NCBI GenBank assembly: GCA_023417785.1
Contig: JAEZEH010000184.1
Span: forward strand, 1-64,000
Source of the DNA: Bacteroidota bacterium
Lineage (GTDB): Bacteria; Bacteroidota; Bacteroidia; Cytophagales; Cyclobacteriaceae
Direction: 5' to 3'
Length of the DNA stretch: 64,000 nucleotides
Part shown: positions 49,525 to 60,083 of the stretch, in pieces
How positions within the stretch are numbered: position 1 is the first letter of the stretch
Layout of the letters: every line of letters starts with the position of its first letter
Notes under the pieces: model-generated
What the model saw: the letters and a program-made list of their open reading frames with translations, nothing else
What the model was told of the DNA's origin: nothing
The model's database searches: none
Program-made: the position numbers and the translations under genes

Positions 49525-50637
49525 CTAACTCACACGACCGCGGCCCTCGTTCCGGTCCACCAGAGACTCCAGTGTTTGTTCGAGCTTTTGATTCGGATTG
49601 AAATAAATGGATCGCGAAGGTAATGCAAAAGCAATCCCACGCCGGTTGAATTCCTCGTAGATAGTGAAATTAATTCTCTGTTGAATGTCCATGTATGCGT
49701 TAAAATCGGGCACGTTAACAAAATATACCATCTCGTATCTCAGGCTGGAGTCGGCATATTTTGCAAAATGGGCGCGGTCAAAAGTGGTCAACTCTTCTTT
49801 TTCAATCACTGACTTGAAAAAGCCTGGAAGCTCGCGCAGCTTTTCAAGAGGGGTACCGTATTCGACATCAATAGTGAATACGATTCTTCTCCGCGGCATT
49901 CGTTTGTAGTTATGAATACGGCTGTCGGTAAGGTTTGCATTACCGATCACCAACTGTTCACCGGAAAGGCTACGGATTCGCGTCGTTTTCAGACCAATAT
50001 ATTCGATCGTACCGAGTTTGTCGTCAACAATGATAAAATCCCCCACCTCAAAAGGGCGGTCAAAGAAAATGACGAAGTAGTTAAATAGATCCCCGAGAAT
50101 ATTCTGCGCAGCCAGTGCAATGGCGATACCTCCAATCCCAAGTCCGGCGATGAGGGCCGTTACGTCGCCACCCAGATTATCGATCAGGAAAATAATTCCC
50201 AGGATCCAAATCATCGCATTAATAATCATCATCAGCCCACCCAGCTGTTTCACTTTTTCCTCGCCGCGTTCCTGTCTGCGGATATATCGTCGAAGAAGAT
50301 GGAGAATGGTGGTTGAGATAAGACGAATCAGCAGGTATGTTATAACGACGGTGGTAGCCGTGTTAAGAACGCTTTGGGCTTTCAAACTGAGATTCAGTGA
50401 ACTGATGCCACTATATACTACAAAATAGTAAAACGCAGGAACACCGAATTTCTCAACGCTGTTTATGATGAAATCATCGGCTTTGGTTTTCGTGGAGTCG
50501 GCCCACCGATGCAAGCGAGCCAGGATTACGTTACGCATCACGCGAACTAATATCAGTCCGACCAGAATAATGCCTATCGCGATCAGGTAGTCGAGTACCC
50601 GGTTGTTCATGTATTCTTCCTGTAAGAAACTATCCAT
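49525..50637 (-). CDS. MscS family mechanosensitive channel
   Basis: 370 residues. Four or five membrane spans are followed by the pore-lining helix and beta domain seen in GLGIGGIAIALAAQNILGDLFNYFVIFFDRPFEVGDFIIVDDKLGTIEYIG, the MscS signature. A C-terminal alpha/beta domain follows, ending in a short charged tail. These channels open under membrane tension to release solutes during hypo-osmotic shock. It is transcribed alone and divergent from the alpha-2-macroglobulin gene. Confidence 0.92.
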   Translation of the reverse strand: MDSFLQEEYMNNRVLDYLIAIGIILVGLILVRVMRNVILARLHRWADSTKTKADDFIINSVEKFGVPAFYYFVVYSGISSLNLSLKAQSVLNTATTVVITYLLIRLISTTILHLLRRYIRRQERGEEKVKQLGGLMMIINAMIWILGIIFLIDNLGGDVTALIAGLGIGGIAIALAAQNILGDLFNYFVIFFDRPFEVGDFIIVDDKLGTIEYIGLKTTRIRSLSGEQLVIGNANLTDSRIHNYKRMPRRRIVFTIDVEYGTPLEKLRELPGFFKSVIEKEELTTFDRAHFAKYADSSLRYEMVYFVNVPDFNAYMDIQQRINFTIYEEFNRRGIAFALPSRSIYFNPNQKLEQTLESLVDRNEGRGRVS

Positions 50638-50786
50638 ACATTATTTTTTCGCTAAATTATCCCCTCGATTCTTACATCAAAATAAATCCGGCACATATTG
50701 TCTGAACGGTTAATAATTGGTCACGTTGCTCGTTTCTTATTAAAAAAACGTCGATCTTTTTACCCCCCTAACGAGCATACCGGATT

Positions 50787-53700
50787 ATGAAAACTGTGCC
50801 CCTGAAAGGAATAGTCGTCGGCTTTTCCGCAATCATTTTAATCGCCATCAGCTATTACTATTATGCTAACCGATCTGATCAGGAACAGGCCCGGCAGACC
50901 TATGTTAACTCGGCTTTCGCAGAATATATCACCTCCTACACCGCCGGTGTAGTTTCAACGGTTTCCCCGCTTCGCATTGTTTTCGCCGCCGAGATAGCTG
51001 ATTCATCCAAAACGGGACAGCCAGTCGATACCAAATTATTTGCGTTCACGCCTTCCGTTAAAGGAAAAGCCTATTGGCTTGATTCCAGAACCATAGAATT
51101 CCGGCCGGATCGTCGACTGGTACCCGGCACAACCTATCAGGCTGAATTCTTCCTATCGAAAATCCAGACCGTGCCTAACGATTTAGCAACGTTCCGGTAT
51201 TCATTTCAAACCATCGCTCAAAACTTTGAAGTACGCGTCACAAATCTTAAGGCTTATGAATCGAGTGATCCCAAACGCCAAAAGGTAGAAGGTCTGATAT
51301 TAACTGCCGATGAAGCCGACGCAGCCGAAATTGAGAAAGCCTTTGTTTCTACCCAGGAAAACAACCCGCTTAATGTAACGTGGGTTCACAGTGCGCAGGG
51401 GAAGCAGCATCATTTTACAATTGAGGAAGTTCAGCGCAAGAACACACCGTCCGTGGTACAGATCAAACTCGATGGTTCAGCACTCGGCGTAAAGGATGTC
51501 GCCACAAGCGATGTCGAAATTCCAGCCGTTAATGATTTCAAGTTACTCCATGCTGAAGTTATGCAAATGCCCACACAGCAGATCGTGTTGAGATTCTCCG
51601 ATCCGTTGAAGGACGGACAAACGCTGCAAGGCCTGGTTACTCTGGATGACGCTGATCGGCTGGACTTTGATATTGAAGAAAACCTGCTTCGCATTTATCC
51701 GGCGACAAAACTGTCGGGAACGAAAACAATTCGCATTGATCCGGCGGTGCGCAACATTTTCGACAGAAAGCTGAAGGAGCGGGCATTGGCCGAGGTGTTG
51801 TTCGAAGAGCTTTCGCCCGCAGTACGTTTCAAAGGTCAGGGAACTATTCTTCCATCGGCGAATGGCCTGGTGCTTCCTTTTGAAGCGGTAAACCTGAACG
51901 CAGTTGAAGTCACCGTTTTCAGGATCTTTGAAAACAATATTCTCCAGTTTCTTCAGGTGAACTCTCTCGGCGACAGAAGCGAACTCCATCGCGTCGGGAA
52001 GCGTGTGATCCGAAAGAAACTCGCGCTTGACAAATCCGGAGTTACCGATTTTAACAGATGGAACCGTTATACGCTTGACCTGGCGGAAATTATTCAACCG
52101 GAACCCGGAGCAATCTATCAGGTGCAAATTTCTTTTCGGAAGAATTATGCATCACTACCCTGTGCCATTCCTTCGGAGGATGAGGAATTCCCGACAGAAG
52201 AAGATGAGCCCGGTTATCAATCCGATTACTACGGTGAGTATTATGAAGATGAATATTACTATTACTATGATGACTACGACTGGCGTGAGCGAAACAATCC
52301 CTGTCATGCATCCTACTATACACAAGATCGTTTCATCCGGAAGAATCTTTTGGCATCGGATCTTGGCCTGATCGCAAAACGAGGTGACGATGAAACAACA
52401 CTTGCATTTATTACCGATCTGAATGACGCCAAACCTGCAGGTGGTGTGACTGTAGAGCTTTATAGTTTTCAACAACAACTTCTGGGAACAGCAACCACTT
52501 CAGCCGACGGAAAAGCTGAGTTCAAAACGAAAGACCAGCCCTTTGCACTCGTGGCCCGTAAGGGAGGCCAGCGCGGCTACCTGAAGCTTGCCGATGGCGA
52601 GGCGTTGAGCACCAGCAGCTTTGATGTGTCTGGCGAGTCGGTGCGCCGTGGACTAAAAGGATTTCTCTATGGCGACCGCGGTGTGTGGAGGCCGGGCGAC
52701 TCACTACATCTGACATTCATCCTCGAAGACAAGCTGGATCAATTTCCGGATACCCATCCCGTTGTATTTGAGATGCAGAATCCGCAAGGTCAGGTCGTGA
52801 ACAGAATGGTCAGGTCGTCGTCAACTAACGGATTCTATTCGCTTGCAACGGCAACACCAGCCGACGCACCTACCGGTAACTGGACAGGTCGTGTCAAAGC
52901 GGGATCGTTCACGCATACCCAGACGCTGAAGATTGAAACGGTAAAACCGAACAGACTTAAGATAAACCTTGATTTTGGTCAGGAACGGTTTACTGATCCC
53001 CAGGTGGAAGGTACACTCCAGGTAAACTGGCTTCACGGCCCTCCGGGTAAAAATCTGAAGGCAGAATTTGACATGACCATGGCCAGCGTACCCACGATGT
53101 TCGATGCGTATAAAGCTTTTACGTTCGTGGATGTCTCGCGAACGTTTTATGCCGAAACACAATCCGTGTTCGAAGGTCATACCAACAGTGAAGGCAAGGC
53201 ATCGCTTGCATTCAATCTTGACACCGGTACTCCGCCACCTGGCTTTCTCAACGTAGTCTTACGCGGAAAGGTATTTGAAGAAAGTGGGAACTTCAGTATT
53301 GATCGGGTGAGCATCCCATATTCACCTTACAAGTCTTATGTGGGATTGAAGGTGCCCGAAGGCGAAAGGTACAGTGGTGTACTTTATTTCGACACGAAAC
53401 ATCCCGTTGAACTCGTAACCTGCGATGTCAATGGAAAGGGCGTTTCGAGAAGCAATCTGGAGGTCAGGTTGTTCAAGCTGGACTGGCGTTGGTGGTGGGA
53501 CAATTCCGGCTCGGGCATCGCCAATTATGTGAATGGGTCATCGTCAAGATTGATCCGAAATGAGATTGCAAGCACGCAAAACGGGAAAGGAATTTATAAT
53601 CTCCTATTGAACTCAACCACCGACGAATATGGCCGATACTATTTGCAGGTATGCGATCCGGTTTCAGGCCACTGTACAGGGCAGGTTGTCTATGTCGATG

Positions 53701-56363
53701 AACCGGGATGGTATAGCCGAATGAGAGGGGGCGAGTCCGGCGCTCCTAATCTGATCAGTTTTGAAACCGAGAAACCGAACTACAAAGTTGGTGAGAGCGT
53801 GAAGCTCGGGCTCCCGACTCCGGCAAAAGGCAGGGCATTGATCAGTGTCGAGAACGGTACACGGGTGCTGCACACCGAGTGGATAGATACCGAGGAAGGT
53901 GAAACGTCTTACAGCTTTAAATCAACTGCTGAAATGACGCCCAACGTTTATATACACGTCTCTGTTATGCAGCCTCACAGTCAGACTATGAATGAACTAC
54001 CGGTTCGGCTATACGGCGTTACCGGCGTTACTGTTGAAAATGAAGGAACCCGGCTTGAACCGGTATTGACAATTCCCGATGAGCTCGAATCAGGAAAAGA
54101 GGTTGTCTTTAAGATTGCTGAGAAGAATCAAAAGAAGATGACGTATACCGTAGCAGTGGTCGACGAGGGATTACTTGATATCACACGTTTCAAAACGCCG
54201 GATCCATGGAACCGATTTTATGCAAAGGAGGCGCTTGGCGTAAAAACCTGGGATATGTTTGATCAGGTCATCGGTGCTTATGGAAATCGGCTCGAACGGG
54301 TGCTTACCGTTGGTGGCGACAGTGAAATGGGAGCAGCAGAGGAGGATCCAAGGGCAAACCGCTTCAAACCCGTCGTAAAATTCTTCGGGCCATTCACCTA
54401 CGATGGCAAAGCGCAGACACATCGTTTCACGATGCCTCAATACATTGGTTCAGTAAGAGTGATGGTGGTCGCCGGTTATGACGGCGCATACGGTAAAACG
54501 GAAAAGGCCGTGCCCGTAAGGAAGCCGCTAATGGTACTGGCCACCTTACCGCGGGTACTTGGCCCCGACGAAACGGTTAAGCTTCCAGTCACTATCTTCT
54601 CGGAGAGAAAGGACGTTCGCGATGTTAAGTTATCAGTGAAAACGACTGGGCCGGTGCAGGTTCAAGGCAACAACTCGCAGGAGGTAGGGATGCCTGCAAC
54701 TGGTGAAATCACGGCTGATTTCAATTTGCGCGTCATGCCTGAAACCGGAATCGGCCGGATCACCGTTACAGCGACCTCCGGAAGTTACGCTGCTGAAGAT
54801 GTTATCGAAATTGAAATAAGAAATCCAAATCAGCCGGTCACCCAGATTTCAGAAGCGCTGATCGAGCAAGGTAATCAATGGCAATCAGACGTTGTACCCT
54901 TTGGAATTGCAGGGACGAACTCGGCCGTGCTGGAAGTATCAAACATGCCCCCGTTGAATCTTGCGTCTCGTTTACGCTACCTCGTCCGGTATCCCCATGG
55001 TTGTGTTGAGCAGACTACCTCATCGGTTTTCCCTCAGCTGTATGTCGGAGCATTCAAAGAACTGACTGACGCTGAAAAGCAAACTATTCAAACGAACATC
55101 ACCGCGGGGATAGAACGATTGAAGGGTATGGCGTTGCGGGATGGCGGGTTTTCTTACTGGCCCGGGTCTGAAGACGCGGATTCCTGGGGAACTTCGTATG
55201 CCGGCCATTTTCTGGTTGAAGCTTCCGCCAGAGGTTACTATGTTCCCGATGAATTACTTCGCAAATGGAAGGTGTTCCAGGCCGGCAGGGCCGAGTCATG
55301 GCGGCGCGATACGCGATATTACAATAATGACTTACAGCAGGCCTATCGTTTGTACACGCTGGCCCTTGCAGGTTCACCTGCTGTGGGGGCAATGAATCGC
55401 CTGCGGGAAGATTATGAGTTGTCGAACACGGCCGCGTGGATGCTGGCATCAGCCTACGCTAAAATTTCTCAGATGGAGGCCGCAAAAGAACTCATCGCCA
55501 CCCGGAATGTGACGGTGAAACCATATCGTGAATTGGCATACAGCTATGGATCGGGATTGCGCGACCAGGCGCTGATTCTTGAAACACTGGTACTCCTCAA
55601 TGATCGGGCTAAAGGTTTCGAAATCCTAAAAGAAATATCCCGCGAGCTTAGTGACCCGCAACGTTGGTTAAGCACACAGGAATCTGCCATGTGTCTTAAG
55701 GCAATCGCGGCATTCGCGGGAATGGACAAGCGTGGCGATCTTTCATTTACGTACTCCATCAACGGCAAAGCTACGCGCGTGGTCAGCAAACTCCCCGTGT
55801 CGCAGGTAACCGTGCCCCGCGCTGATGGCGGAAAGTTGAAAATGAAAGTCGAAAGCAATAGTGCAGGTCCTCTTTTCGCGCGAATGATTAGGGTGGGCAC
55901 ACCTTCACGGGGCGCCGAAGAAGACGCCGAAAATAATGTAAGTCTTCAGGTCAACTACACCGATATGGCCGGGCAGCCCCTCGACGTTTCCCGTTTGACT
56001 CAGGGCACGGAGTTTATGGCCGAGGTGTCAGTGAGGCACCACGGTGTCCGTTCGTCGTACGAGAACCTGGCCCTTACCCAAGTGTTCCCGTCAGGATGGG
56101 AAATCACGAATCTGCGTTTGAATGATGATCAATCAATGCTGAAGACAGACGCATTCGATTATCAGGACATCCGCGATGATCGGGTCTACACATATTTTGG
56201 TTTGCGACAGAATGAACGCAAGACGTTCCGGGTATTGCTCACGGCAAGTTATGCCGGAACGTACTACTTGCCGGCTACCAGCTGCGAGGCCATGTACGAC
56301 AGAAGTATTTTTGCACGCAGAAAAGGCTTCGAGGTACATGTAATCAAGCCAGGCACACCTTAA
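50787..56363 (+). CDS. Bacterial alpha-2-macroglobulin
   Basis: 1858 residues with one N-terminal membrane anchor (about 8-26). Many MG domains follow, including KGFLYGDRGVWRPGDSLHLTFIL (an MG1/A2M_N block), then the A2M block with YTVAVVDEGLLDI. The thioester motif CVEQ is at residues 1406-1409 (GCVEQTTSS), so a protease-trapping thioester is likely. A helical TED domain and the C-terminal domain follow. Between Cys459 and Cys506 lies a highly acidic, tyrosine-rich insertion of about 36 residues. The protein is thought to protect the periplasm from foreign proteases. pbpC lies 12 bases downstream, the classic pairing. Confidence 0.94.
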   Translation: MKTVPLKGIVVGFSAIILIAISYYYYANRSDQEQARQTYVNSAFAEYITSYTAGVVSTVSPLRIVFAAEIADSSKTGQPVDTKLFAFTPSVKGKAYWLDSRTIEFRPDRRLVPGTTYQAEFFLSKIQTVPNDLATFRYSFQTIAQNFEVRVTNLKAYESSDPKRQKVEGLILTADEADAAEIEKAFVSTQENNPLNVTWVHSAQGKQHHFTIEEVQRKNTPSVVQIKLDGSALGVKDVATSDVEIPAVNDFKLLHAEVMQMPTQQIVLRFSDPLKDGQTLQGLVTLDDADRLDFDIEENLLRIYPATKLSGTKTIRIDPAVRNIFDRKLKERALAEVLFEELSPAVRFKGQGTILPSANGLVLPFEAVNLNAVEVTVFRIFENNILQFLQVNSLGDRSELHRVGKRVIRKKLALDKSGVTDFNRWNRYTLDLAEIIQPEPGAIYQVQISFRKNYASLPCAIPSEDEEFPTEEDEPGYQSDYYGEYYEDEYYYYYDDYDWRERNNPCHASYYTQDRFIRKNLLASDLGLIAKRGDDETTLAFITDLNDAKPAGGVTVELYSFQQQLLGTATTSADGKAEFKTKDQPFALVARKGGQRGYLKLADGEALSTSSFDVSGESVRRGLKGFLYGDRGVWRPGDSLHLTFILEDKLDQFPDTHPVVFEMQNPQGQVVNRMVRSSSTNGFYSLATATPADAPTGNWTGRVKAGSFTHTQTLKIETVKPNRLKINLDFGQERFTDPQVEGTLQVNWLHGPPGKNLKAEFDMTMASVPTMFDAYKAFTFVDVSRTFYAETQSVFEGHTNSEGKASLAFNLDTGTPPPGFLNVVLRGKVFEESGNFSIDRVSIPYSPYKSYVGLKVPEGERYSGVLYFDTKHPVELVTCDVNGKGVSRSNLEVRLFKLDWRWWWDNSGSGIANYVNGSSSRLIRNEIASTQNGKGIYNLLLNSTTDEYGRYYLQVCDPVSGHCTGQVVYVDEPGWYSRMRGGESGAPNLISFETEKPNYKVGESVKLGLPTPAKGRALISVENGTRVLHTEWIDTEEGETSYSFKSTAEMTPNVYIHVSVMQPHSQTMNELPVRLYGVTGVTVENEGTRLEPVLTIPDELESGKEVVFKIAEKNQKKMTYTVAVVDEGLLDITRFKTPDPWNRFYAKEALGVKTWDMFDQVIGAYGNRLERVLTVGGDSEMGAAEEDPRANRFKPVVKFFGPFTYDGKAQTHRFTMPQYIGSVRVMVVAGYDGAYGKTEKAVPVRKPLMVLATLPRVLGPDETVKLPVTIFSERKDVRDVKLSVKTTGPVQVQGNNSQEVGMPATGEITADFNLRVMPETGIGRITVTATSGSYAAEDVIEIEIRNPNQPVTQISEALIEQGNQWQSDVVPFGIAGTNSAVLEVSNMPPLNLASRLRYLVRYPHGCVEQTTSSVFPQLYVGAFKELTDAEKQTIQTNITAGIERLKGMALRDGGFSYWPGSEDADSWGTSYAGHFLVEASARGYYVPDELLRKWKVFQAGRAESWRRDTRYYNNDLQQAYRLYTLALAGSPAVGAMNRLREDYELSNTAAWMLASAYAKISQMEAAKELIATRNVTVKPYRELAYSYGSGLRDQALILETLVLLNDRAKGFEILKEISRELSDPQRWLSTQESAMCLKAIAAFAGMDKRGDLSFTYSINGKATRVVSKLPVSQVTVPRADGGKLKMKVESNSAGPLFARMIRVGTPSRGAEEDAENNVSLQVNYTDMAGQPLDVSRLTQGTEFMAEVSVRHHGVRSSYENLALTQVFPSGWEITNLRLNDDQSMLKTDAFDYQDIRDDRVYTYFGLRQNERKTFRVLLTASYAGTYYLPATSCEAMYDRSIFARRKGFEVHVIKPGTP

Positions 56364-56375
56364 CAATATCGAGGG

Positions 56376-58748
56376 ATGTTGTGGCTTAACCAGATAAAGC
56401 GTTTCATCATTAGGAAGTGGAAGTGGACCGCAACCTTCGGGGTGTTGTTCATCTGGTATCTCTTGTGCCTTCCCGAAAGGCTCTTTCATCAGCCCTACTC
56501 TACTGTGTTGTTTTCAAGAAACGGTGAACTGCTCTCGGCCTCGATCGCCGACGATGGACAATGGCGCTTTCCGCTTTCTGTATCGGTCAACGATAAATAC
56601 CGCCAGGCATTAATAGCTTATGAAGACAAGCGTTTTTATTCACATCCAGGCGTCGATGTTTTATCACTTGTGCGGGCGACCCGTCAAAATATAAAGGCCG
56701 GCAAGGTTGTGAGTGGAGGAAGTACCATCACTATGCAGGTCGTGCGGCTTGCGCGAAAAGGCCAGAAAAGAACTATCGTTGAAAAAATTCGTGAGGTTAT
56801 TCTTGCTTCGCGAATCGAGGTTCGTTATTCAAAAGAAGAGATCCTCAATTTGTATGCATCACATGCTCCGTTTGGAGGAAATGTAGTAGGAATGGAAGCG
56901 GCATGCTGGCGCTATTTCGGACGCGGTGACAAACAACTTTCATGGGGAGAAGCGGCTCTTCTGGCAGTCCTTCCCAATTCACCGGCTCTTATACATCCGG
57001 GCAGGAACAGGGATGCGTTAAAGCTTAAACGCAATGACCTGCTCAATAAACTGTTCCGTATGGGAACAATCGATTCATTGACCTGTGCGCTTTCCCGCGC
57101 TGAACCGCTTCCTGATGAACCAGTTCCACTACCGCGTCACGCCCGGCACCTCCTTGATCGGTTCAGGCGCGATGGATCCGGGGAAAAGTCAATAGTCAGC
57201 ACGGTAGATTATACATTACAACGAAACATCGAAGAGATTCTCGAACGAAATCATGCACGTCTGAAGGGCAATCAAATTCACAACGCGGCGACGATAGTGG
57301 CGGATGTTCAGACTGGTGAGGTTCTGGCGTATGTCGGTAACGTTGGAACACGAAAACAGGACGCCGTCGATGTAGACATCATCCACGCCCGACGAAGCAC
57401 GGGTAGTATTTTAAAACCTTTCCTTTACGCAGCAATGCTTGACGAGGGAAAGATACTTCCTGCAACCTTGCTGCCGGATGTCCCGACGTTTATCAATGGA
57501 TTTGCACCGAAGAATTTTTCGCATGACTATGATGGTGCTGTTTCGGCAAACATCGCATTGATCCGATCATTGAATATACCCGCTGTTCACATGTTAAAGG
57601 AATACCGTTATGAGCGGTTCCACCGGCTTCTGAAGCACATGGGCATGCATACGCTTGACAAGCCCGCTGACCATTATGGGTTGTCGCTGATTCTCGGCGG
57701 TGCTGAGGCATCTTTATGGGACGTCACCGGAATGTATGCGTCGATGGCCAGGACGTTGAATCATTATGCAACTTTTCCCGGAAAGAACAAATATGTTCGC
57801 AGTGACTTTCATCCCCTTTCTTGCACTGTCACGGAAGCGGATCAACGTTTCCCTGAGGCAACGTCATGGCTAAGCGCGTCATCGATCTATCACACTTTCG
57901 ACGCACTAAAAGAACTATATCGCCCCGGGGAGGAATCGGGTTGGCGTTATTTCACAAATCAAAAGAACATCGCCTGGAAGACTGGTACAAGTTTCGGATT
58001 CCGCGATGGGTGGGCAATAGGAGTAACGCCGAAATACGTAGTTGGTGTCTGGGTCGGAAACGCCGACGGAGAAGGGAGACCCGGACTCACAGGCAGCGAT
58101 GCAGCCGCTCCCGTTATGTTCGAAATCTTTTCTCATCTAATCAGTGATTCCTGGTTCCCGCAACCAGTAGGTGAAATGAAACAATTGACAATCTGTAAAA
58201 GAAGTGGCCTTCGGAGTTCAGGGATTTGCCCGGAAACCGATACTGCCTGGGTTACAACCCGGGCTCTTCATGCACTGCCATGCCATTATCACAAGAGGGT
58301 TCATCTGAGTTCCGACCGAAAGTTTCAGCTTAATAACCTTTGCGCCGGGCCATCCGAAGCACGGGAGTTCGACTGGTTCGTGTTACCACCTGCACAAGAA
58401 TATTACTTCCGTAAGAAAAACATTACGTATCAACCCTTGCCACCGTTTCGCGCTGACTGTGCCGCACCTCAGGAGCTAAGTGTAATGGATTTTATCTATC
58501 CCAAGGGCGGCTCCAAATTCTTCATTCCACGTGATCTTGCGGGTAGAGAGAGCGAAGTAATCTTCCAGCTTGCACACCGAAACGACGCTACAACGGTATA
58601 CTGGCACATCGATGGAACTTATATCGCAAGCACCAGGAAAAGTCATTCTTTGGCGCTTCGCCCCTCCGAAGGCAGACATAAATTGATGGTTATTGACGAC
58701 AACGGCATCGTGCTGGAACAAGATTTCGAGGTATTGCCACGCCTCTAA
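56376..58748 (+). CDS. pbpC: Penicillin-binding protein 1C
   Basis: 790 residues. A membrane anchor (about 14-32) is followed by a GT51 glycosyltransferase domain with the catalytic Glu in YEDKRFYSHPGVD. Next is a transpeptidase domain with Ser344 in STGSILKP (SxxK), an SxN-like SLN and KTGTSFG. The C-terminal BiPBP_C domain (about 700-790) is typical of PBP1C. The enzyme polymerises and may crosslink peptidoglycan. Its coupling with alpha-2-macroglobulin suggests repair of the wall where the protease trap acts. Confidence 0.95.
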   Translation: MLWLNQIKRFIIRKWKWTATFGVLFIWYLLCLPERLFHQPYSTVLFSRNGELLSASIADDGQWRFPLSVSVNDKYRQALIAYEDKRFYSHPGVDVLSLVRATRQNIKAGKVVSGGSTITMQVVRLARKGQKRTIVEKIREVILASRIEVRYSKEEILNLYASHAPFGGNVVGMEAACWRYFGRGDKQLSWGEAALLAVLPNSPALIHPGRNRDALKLKRNDLLNKLFRMGTIDSLTCALSRAEPLPDEPVPLPRHARHLLDRFRRDGSGEKSIVSTVDYTLQRNIEEILERNHARLKGNQIHNAATIVADVQTGEVLAYVGNVGTRKQDAVDVDIIHARRSTGSILKPFLYAAMLDEGKILPATLLPDVPTFINGFAPKNFSHDYDGAVSANIALIRSLNIPAVHMLKEYRYERFHRLLKHMGMHTLDKPADHYGLSLILGGAEASLWDVTGMYASMARTLNHYATFPGKNKYVRSDFHPLSCTVTEADQRFPEATSWLSASSIYHTFDALKELYRPGEESGWRYFTNQKNIAWKTGTSFGFRDGWAIGVTPKYVVGVWVGNADGEGRPGLTGSDAAAPVMFEIFSHLISDSWFPQPVGEMKQLTICKRSGLRSSGICPETDTAWVTTRALHALPCHYHKRVHLSSDRKFQLNNLCAGPSEAREFDWFVLPPAQEYYFRKKNITYQPLPPFRADCAAPQELSVMDFIYPKGGSKFFIPRDLAGRESEVIFQLAHRNDATTVYWHIDGTYIASTRKSHSLALRPSEGRHKLMVIDDNGIVLEQDFEVLPRL

Positions 58749-58771
58749 TTCATTGACGGGTAGATTCTTAC

Positions 58772-58801
58772 TTGTTTTTTGTTAAATCTTTACTAATTTC
58801 G
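58772..58801 (+). promoter_or_regulatory. Promoter candidate for the OmpA-like gene
   Basis: TTG (58772-58774), a 19-base spacer and TAATTTCG (58794-58801), one mismatch from TAnnTTTG. The ATG at 58829 lies 27 bases downstream. Confidence 0.5.
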
Positions 58802-58828
58802 GGTTGAGTTACCCTTTTTCCAGTGTTT

Positions 58829-60067
58829 ATGAAATCTCTTAAACTTTTTGCACTGGTAGGTATTTTTTTATCGTTGCTACGACCGCTGCCTACCCTCGCC
58901 TTTCAATTATCGGAAGAACATCCGAATTACGTCGTTATAGGCGCATTCAAATACCACAAGAACGCAATCCGGTTTACCAGTCACGCGCACAAAGACCTCC
59001 ACTTGAATGCGAAATACGAGATGAATCCAAACCGGAATCTTTATTACGTATTTGTGTTGAACACATCGGATCGCGATGAAGCGATTGCCGAAGCGCGGCG
59101 ATTGCGTGATGAATCCGAGTTTAAAGACACCTGGGTTTACAATGGCTTTCTTGGTAAGATAAAGGCAGGGCAGGATCTCGCCTCCTATCAGGGTGTTGAC
59201 ATTAACCCGGTCTCACAGGTCAGCCTTACGCCTTCCACTTCTGACGCACCAGAATCCGCTGCGCAAGTCCTGATGGCAACTGCGGATAGCACAACGCCAA
59301 TAGTACCCGGAAACTCGATTGCAAAAACCGAGTCTGTGTCCGACGAGGCCGACGATGAAACGAAAGGGAAGAAGTTCTTTTTTAAACTCACGCGAATCCT
59401 CGATGAACAACCGATTGAAGGTGACGTTGCACTAATCGACAATGAGAAGCTTAGAAAAATTGGTTCCTATAAGGGTAACATGGATGTCCGGGTATTGAGC
59501 CCGCCGGGAAAATCGGGTAGTCTGTCAGTTGTTTGTGAAGTATTTGGATACAGAAAGATGCAGCGCGACATCAATTTTACCAACCCATCCGGTGAGGGAA
59601 TCGAACAAAGTGAAACCGGGGCAGTCGTCATCCCCTTTGAACTGGTACGTCTTCAGAAGGGTGACATCGCGACGATGTATCACGTGTATTTTTTCAAGGA
59701 TGCTGCCATAATGCGACCGGAATCACGGTTTGAGGTAACCAGCCTTCTCGAAATGCTGAAGGAAAACGAGAAATATAAGATACGGATTCACGGTCACGCC
59801 AACGGCAAGAATTCCGGAAAAATCATTTATGCCGAGGCAGACGCGGCTGATTTCTTTTCGCTTTCCAAAACCAAAGAAGGATTCGGTTCTTCGAAAAAAC
59901 TTTCACTGGAGCGCGCCGAGGTAATACGGAATTTTCTTATCAGCAACGGTATCCCTGCTGAACGAATGCAAACAAAAGCCTGGGGTGGTAAGAAGCCCAT
60001 ACACGACAAACATAGTTCACGTGCTCAGGAAAATGTGCGCGTTGAGATTGAAATTCTCGATAATTGA
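58829..60067 (+). CDS. SPOR-like plus OmpA-like envelope protein
   Basis: 412 residues with a signal peptide (about 1-25). Residues about 30-115 resemble a SPOR domain (NYVVIGAFKYHKNAIRF, later TWVYNGFLG). A Ser/Thr/Ala-rich linker (about 125-175) and a beta domain follow, and then a C-terminal OmpA-like domain (YFFKDAAIMRPES, LSLERAEVIRNFLISNGIP, ENVRVEIEIL). The OmpA peptidoglycan-binding Asp position reads GHANG, without Asp, and about 25 extra residues follow it. SPOR and OmpA domains both bind peptidoglycan, so an outer-membrane to wall tether is likely. I chose the ATG at 58829; a GTG lies two codons upstream. Confidence 0.82.
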   Translation: MKSLKLFALVGIFLSLLRPLPTLAFQLSEEHPNYVVIGAFKYHKNAIRFTSHAHKDLHLNAKYEMNPNRNLYYVFVLNTSDRDEAIAEARRLRDESEFKDTWVYNGFLGKIKAGQDLASYQGVDINPVSQVSLTPSTSDAPESAAQVLMATADSTTPIVPGNSIAKTESVSDEADDETKGKKFFFKLTRILDEQPIEGDVALIDNEKLRKIGSYKGNMDVRVLSPPGKSGSLSVVCEVFGYRKMQRDINFTNPSGEGIEQSETGAVVIPFELVRLQKGDIATMYHVYFFKDAAIMRPESRFEVTSLLEMLKENEKYKIRIHGHANGKNSGKIIYAEADAADFFSLSKTKEGFGSSKKLSLERAEVIRNFLISNGIPAERMQTKAWGGKKPIHDKHSSRAQENVRVEIEILDN

Positions 60068-60083
60068 GGATTGGCCCCTTTCG

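Noticed and set aside
51543..52127. 194-codon minus-strand frame inside alpha-2-macroglobulin
   Set aside because: The alpha-2-macroglobulin frame runs uninterrupted through it with clear domain motifs.
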